Made by a program: the position numbers and the translations under genes. Below are positions 9,156 to 12,500 of a stretch of DNA of 12,500 bases, piece by piece. The DNA is from Actinidia chinensis (taxonomy: Eukaryota; Streptophyta; Magnoliopsida; Ericales; Actinidiaceae). Position 1 is the stretch's first letter, and each line of letters begins with the position of its first letter. The notes under the pieces are model-generated. The model searched no databases. It saw nothing but the letters and a program-made list of their open reading frames with translations, and was not told the DNA's origin. The DNA lies in assembly GCA_009663005.1 (NCBI GenBank), contig VIGQ01001167.1:1-12500 (forward strand), in the 5' to 3' direction.

Positions 9156-9204
9156 TTGAAACTCAAAATCAAACATTAGACAATTTTTGAAACTCAAAAT
9201 CAAA
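9156..9204. repeat. 18-bp direct repeat inside the hAT element
   Basis: TTGAAACTCAAAATCAAA occurs at 9156-9173 and again at 9187-9204 without mismatch. It lies in the A/C-rich middle of the element. Confidence 0.85.
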
Positions 9205-9491
9205 TTTAAAACTCAAATCAACCATACATCAATCACAATTTTAGGGTTTAATTACTTTGCAACCCATCATTCAATTTGATTAATTATTTAATTTATTACT
9301 CTTTATGTTTAATTTTAATATTTTTGGGGTAAATTTTCGGGGATCGGGGAGGGGGGGTATACAACACGTCCCCCGCCACGCTATGAATTTTTTTTTTAAT
9401 CCCCGATGACCCGCCACGATCCCCTAAAAATCCCCGAAACTTCACCCAAATAGGGGTGGGCGGGGCGGGGCGAGGGCAATTGCCATCCATA

Positions 9492-9499
9492 ATAGTCTC
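9492..9499. repeat. Target site duplication, right copy (ATAGTCTC)
   Basis: Identical to 8893-8900 and directly adjacent to the element end CCATCCATA. Confidence 0.9.
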
Positions 9500-9653
9500 T
9501 AACTTTCCAAATATTGCAAGGTCCACGCCACCCATGCACATACCATGCACATTAACCAGCAAAGTATATATTAAATTTTTATTAAACATGAAAAATAATC
9601 AGATGATAAAAAGGGGGTGGGCGGGGATGATAAAATCCCGAGGTTCATTGTGA
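9500..9653. other. Remainder of the foreign block, with a GC-rich patch at its edge
   Basis: AT-rich DNA without a gene, ending in a G-rich patch (9613-9626) a few tens of bases before gag homology begins. GGGGTGGGCGGGG in this patch also occurs in the hAT right end (9453-9465). The join with gag lies between about 9640 and 9654. Confidence 0.5.
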
Positions 9654-11307
9654 TTGAGCCGAGACAACCAAGGCGTCGTCGTGGGGTAGGTGTAAGCCTC
9701 TCAAATAAATTGTTGAGGTTGATGGGTGTGTGGTCGCCCAACTATGACGAGAAGAGATTGTAGATCTCTTCTTCGGTCGGTTTTTTAAGGGCACATTCTG
9801 GCAACTTTTTTCCTGGATGAAGTCGAACAGCCGCCCGATCGAACCTCCGTGGATCGTTTTGTATATACGACGCAGCTTGGTCTGTTGTCGCAGTACCTTC
9901 TTTGGGAGAGTAAGGCGAAGTGCGGCGGTAGCGATATATTTTCTCAAATCAACCCATTTTAGTGAGATCGGCAATTTGTTCCTTCAGTGAACAGTCATCA
10001 GTGTTGTGTCGTGGGTCGGTGGAATTCACAATATTTGTTCCGGTTCTCTTTGGGGGTCAGTCTTGATCCTTCCCGGGCCCATTGATGAATTATTCATGCT
10101 AATTTTCGAGAGTTAACTTGGGTAACGGGGGCGTTGAGTGGCGGTACGGATAAATGGGGCGGCGAGGTGGGGTGCGAGGATGCCTATAGTTAGAGCGTTA
10201 GGAATCTCGGTCAGGTCTTTTTATACCATTGTTTCTACTCTCTATAGGCGATCCGCCGTATCAGGAGATCTTTCCTCTCTATGATCATCTTTTCCTCGTC
10301 GCCTTCGTTTGAGCCTCGGCTAACTCCTCTGCGACGATAAACTTGTCGGCTTTGCTCTGGAGCGGCAATAAAGTTTCAGGACGTTTTTGGAAAGAGGAGT
10401 GAACAACAGACTAGGTCGGAGTCCTTCCATCATTGCCATGATTATTACTTTTTTGCTGGGCTTCTCGACTTCTAATACAGCCTGGTTTGAATCGTTTCCG
10501 AAATCTTTTCAAGCTCTCGGTTTCTTGTGAACGGTGAACAGGTGGGAAGCATTCTCTGTCGATTCCGGCAGCTCATGATGAAATTGGCGACAAAAGAGTC
10601 GATTGAAGATCGCCAAAAGAGTTTATGGTCCCACGACGTAATTTCGGAAACACGATCTTTATGGCAAGTCCTTTCAGAGTGGCGGATAACGCTTTACACA
10701 TAAACCTCATCCGAGCAACCCTGGAGCGAATCAGGCCTTTATATGAGTCCAGGTGGTCCATCGAATTGTCTTTACTCATAATGCCGAGCTGGGTAGGGAG
10801 CTTGCAAATTCGAAGAAATCCGAGCCCTCAATCTCTCTCCGTGAACGGCCGTCGGTTATGTTTGTCTAATCAAAGTGTCCACAGTTACTGGAGCATTTGT
10901 CTCTAGTGTTAATGGCGTCGAGCTGGGCGTCCAATCTCGAATCTTTTGCGGGTGATTGTTTCGTGCCCGATCGATCGCCTACCTGAGGACTCCTCCCCCT
11001 TCTAGCCTGGCTCGAGTTTTACTAGATTTCTGAAGAGGAAATCCTTAACGTAAGGACGGACTCGGTGTTCGAGCCTACCTCTACTTACTCGTTCGGTACT
11101 GAGATTCGGAGAATGATCTCCCCAAACGATAGAGTGGCGGAGATCGATCGATATCAGGGACGGATGGTGCTGCGGAAGTGGGGAGTGGCAACAGTGGGAG
11201 AGTTGCATTAGGCGGCCGTTATTCGTTCATGATACTTATCTATTCGGCCATGTCATGTATATCACGGTGGAGGCCTTCTAGATTTGGAAACTGGCCAGGG
11301 TGGCCAT
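9654..11307 (-). pseudogene. gag remnant, cut at the start of the protease
   Basis: Gag forms the virus-like particle. An ATG at 11307-11305 opens MATLASFQ, and a shifted frame continues as NLEGLHRDIHDMAE; an earlier start after the primer site is possible. LDAQLDAINTR lies at about 10901-10934. The capsid-like core has MDHLDSYKGLI (near 10725-10760), then MCKALSATLKG and NSFGDLQS (10573-10779), matching the plant Retrotrans_gag pattern. KYCEFH (10019-10036), followed by a His and Cys in shifted frames, is the nucleocapsid-type zinc motif; then come LKWVDLRKYIAT and TIHGGSIG. The final recognisable motif is LPHDDALVVSAQ, which normally stands just before the protease active site; it ends at 9654 and foreign DNA follows. 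Numerous frameshifts and stops make it non-functional. Confidence 0.87.
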
Positions 11308-11398
11308 AGGATGGGCTCTGTTATCTGGGGGGCTGATGGCTGGCACTTGGTCTGGGTAGGTCGCGGCTGCGCAGGTGCATAGAGATCGAGAAATGTCA

Positions 11399-11418
11399 TT
11401 CCACAGACGGCACAAACT
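11399..11418 (-). other. Primer binding site
   Basis: On the minus strand, directly after the 5' LTR, this reads GTTTGTGCCGTCTGTGGAAT. That is close to the GGCGCCGTCTGTGGGAA-type sites found there in many plant Ty3/gypsy elements, with a few changes. I do not assign the tRNA with confidence. Confidence 0.7.
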
Positions 11419-11420
11419 GT

Positions 11421-12092
11421 TGTGGATTAAAAAAACTAGGTCGAGCAACCAACAGTCAATATTGCTCAGGTCTCCCCCTCGGTATGGACCTTGGATTACT
11501 TGAGGGTGGCTGCCACAGACGAACAAAAAGTTAACAGTTCGGGCGCGAGGCTGCTCAAAACTCCTATAGTGTGGAGATCAGACCAGGCGAGCAGCAGGTA
11601 AAAGAGTTCGGAGGGGAGAGTTGTCGAGTATGTTGAGCGTTACTTGGATAAGGGGGGAGCGGCCTCCTTTTGATAGACGGAGTAGTAGTAATGGCCGTGC
11701 CATGGGATCACGGCAAGATCCTCGGAAGATAAGTATGGAAGATATCCGGAGATGTAGGAGACATAAGTTGGGAGATTGCTATCTGGAGAGTATCCCGTAA
11801 GTGGTGTCGTGGAGGAGAAATCTCGCGGCGGGGCGTATAGATAGGAACTGGTGGAGATTGATCAAGGCCAAGTATTCTACCTTGCCCAAGGGCGAGGAGG
11901 GAGCAAACACTTTGGCTCTGGGCGAGGAGTCAGTGGAAATAGCTTGGACGAGGTTCCATGCTGAACGTTGGACGCGTTTTACCCTCGGTCAAGAGAGTTC
12001 GGAGATAAGTAACATAGGGAGATCATGGGCGACCAGTTTGTGATGTGCTAGGGCGATGTACCCGCCTTGGTCGGTGGAGAATTTATCCCACA
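11421..12092 (-). repeat. 5' LTR, complete
   Basis: The 672-base repeat has inverted ends TGTGGATTA and TATCCCACA. Its outer 256 bases match 1-247. Inwards it is followed by the primer binding site, which makes it the 5' LTR of the minus-strand element. The first bases outside are TCATA (12093-12097), the expected right target duplication, whose partner is off the window. A 62- to 80-codon open frame within it is not a gene. Confidence 0.88.
11663..11676 (-). promoter_or_regulatory. Decayed TATA-like box in the 5' LTR
   Basis: The minus strand reads CTATCAAAAGGAGG, one base from a plant LTR TATA box of the CTATAAAAGG kind. It lies about 420 bases into the LTR and about 240 before its end, a usual place for the U3/R border. 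The other LTR cannot confirm it, because that part is outside the window. Confidence 0.4.
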
Positions 12093-12500
12093 TCATAAAG
12101 TAATCCAATTTCAAAGCAAGTACAATCTCTTAGAATTTAAAGTGAGCTTTATGAATTTCTCACTTTTTGATAGCTCAGTATCTTGTTAATGATGACTAAT
12201 CTGAAAAGTTTACTAGCGAAACTGATATTAAAGTCGAGAAAAAATTTTTTTCTTACAGGGATGTACTCACTCAAGAATTGACAAACACTAGAGGTTAGAA
12301 ATTTAAAACATGAAAGGAAGCAGAATTCTAAGTCTCGCTTGGTCCCAAAAGATATGTTCCACTTTTATTAAAGTCAAAATAAAGAAGATATGTAATTTTT
12401 TTTATTTAACAGAGTAAAAAGTTAAAATAAGATTATTAAGGATAAGAAAAACTCTACGATTCCAGAATTTACACAATTTGTTTTTCTTCAAAATTCAAAA
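12093..12500. other. AT-rich flank, no gene seen
   Basis: This is outside the retroelement. It holds A/T runs and no open frame of note. A TTTTTTTCTTACAG string ending near 12259 resembles a 3' splice site, but the frames after it close quickly. Confidence 0.5.

Larger units (their letters stand above)
8901..9491. mobile_element. Non-autonomous hAT element with 8-bp target duplication
   Basis: The element starts TAGGGATGGCAA and ends TTGCCATCCATA, which are inverted repeats with one mismatch. It is flanked on both sides by ATAGTCTC (8893-8900 and 9492-9499), a perfect 8-bp duplication as made by hAT transposases. Both subterminal regions are crowded with CCCCG/CGGGG and GATCCCC/GGGGATC strings, typical of this plant hAT group and likely transposase contact sites. 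The 591-base body has no transposase frame; the Gly- or Pro-rich open frames across it only reflect the G and C runs. The middle is A/C-rich on the plus strand. It must depend on a transposase elsewhere. The intact duplication suggests a fairly recent insertion. Confidence 0.93.
6451..9650. other. Foreign AT-rich block replacing the protease and linker
   Basis: Pol homology stops near 6450 and gag-protease homology stops near 9654. Between them base composition drops to AT-rich, and the content is exon-like sequence plus MITEs instead of retroelement coding. By comparison with the family, roughly 250 codons of protease and linker are missing. The block is therefore either an insertion with deletion, or host DNA between two separately truncated copies. 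I found no convincing terminal inverted repeats or target duplication for the block as a whole, so the exact edges are uncertain by about 20 bases. Confidence 0.75.
1..12092 (-). mobile_element. Decayed Ty3/gypsy LTR retrotransposon, Tat-like, interrupted
   Basis: The same sequence lies in direct orientation at 1-247 and 11837-12092. Between the copies, on the minus strand, come a primer binding site, gag, RT, RNase H, integrase and a polypurine tract, in Ty3/gypsy order. An extra ORF runs on the opposite strand between integrase and the 3' LTR. A second RNase H with its own DGS, NNE-E and ADAL motifs follows the Ty3-type one. Both traits are known from the plant Tat lineage. The protease is missing and a foreign block of about 3.2 kb sits in its place. 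The left LTR is cut by the window start, so the left target duplication is not visible; the right flank begins TCATA. The lineage call is inference from architecture and motifs; a tree of the RT domain would decide it. Confidence 0.9.

Noticed and set aside
6451..9650. Helitron or Pack-MULE ends around the foreign block
   Set aside because: The ends show no CTRR with hairpin, no long inverted repeats and no matching target duplication. A 5-bp stem at 9623-9638 is too weak.
11801..12043. 80-codon open frame on the plus strand in the 5' LTR
   Set aside because: The frame is not kept in the other LTR copy at 1-247 and it has no protein-like motif.
1..12500. CRISPR array, tRNA, rRNA or bacterial-type operon
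   Set aside because: No regularly spaced repeats, no cloverleaf sequence and no ribosomal motif were seen; the content is plant repetitive DNA.

Overview
The window looks like plant nuclear DNA. It is dominated by one old, decayed Ty3/gypsy LTR retrotransposon lying on the minus strand. It also holds plant-type MITEs and an AT-rich stretch with an intron-bordered, exon-like open frame. There is no intact protein-coding gene, rRNA, tRNA or CRISPR array. I cannot name the species.

Layout (the element reads right to left): 5' LTR 11421-12092; primer binding site about 11399-11418; gag about 11307-9654, broken off where the protease should begin; a foreign AT-rich block about 6451-9650; reverse transcriptase about 6450-5640; Ty3-type RNase H remnant and a second RNase H about 5640-4690; integrase about 4515-3490; a spacer with tandem repeats and an A-tract on the minus strand (3055-3490); an extra ORF of about 2.3 kb on the opposite strand (684-3017, plus strand); polypurine tract 251-263; 3' LTR 1-247, cut by the window edge. 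An antisense extra ORF between pol and the 3' LTR, together with a second RNase H, points to the Tat lineage (Grande/Retand/RIRE2-like). All frames carry many frameshifts and stops, and the YxDD box of RT reads YIDY, so this copy cannot move by itself.

The foreign block replaces the protease and the protease-RT linker. On the minus strand it holds an exon-like frame of about 160 codons with a good 3' splice site (7520 to 7034). This is followed by a 3'UTR-like stretch with AATAAA close to the pol junction. On its other side are three MITE-like elements: a probable Stowaway relic (about 8277-8517), an unclassified MITE with 12-bp perfect terminal inverted repeats (8568-8834), and a clear non-autonomous hAT element (8901-9491) with a perfect 8-bp target duplication. 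MITEs clustered near an exon are typical of gene-flanking DNA, so the block looks like a piece of host gene neighbourhood inside, or between two halves of, the retroelement.

The last 400 bases are AT-rich flank without a recognisable gene. The two LTR copies differ by about as many single-base indels as substitutions. This is unusual for natural decay and raises the possibility of uncorrected read errors, so the breaks in the reading frames should be read with that in mind.
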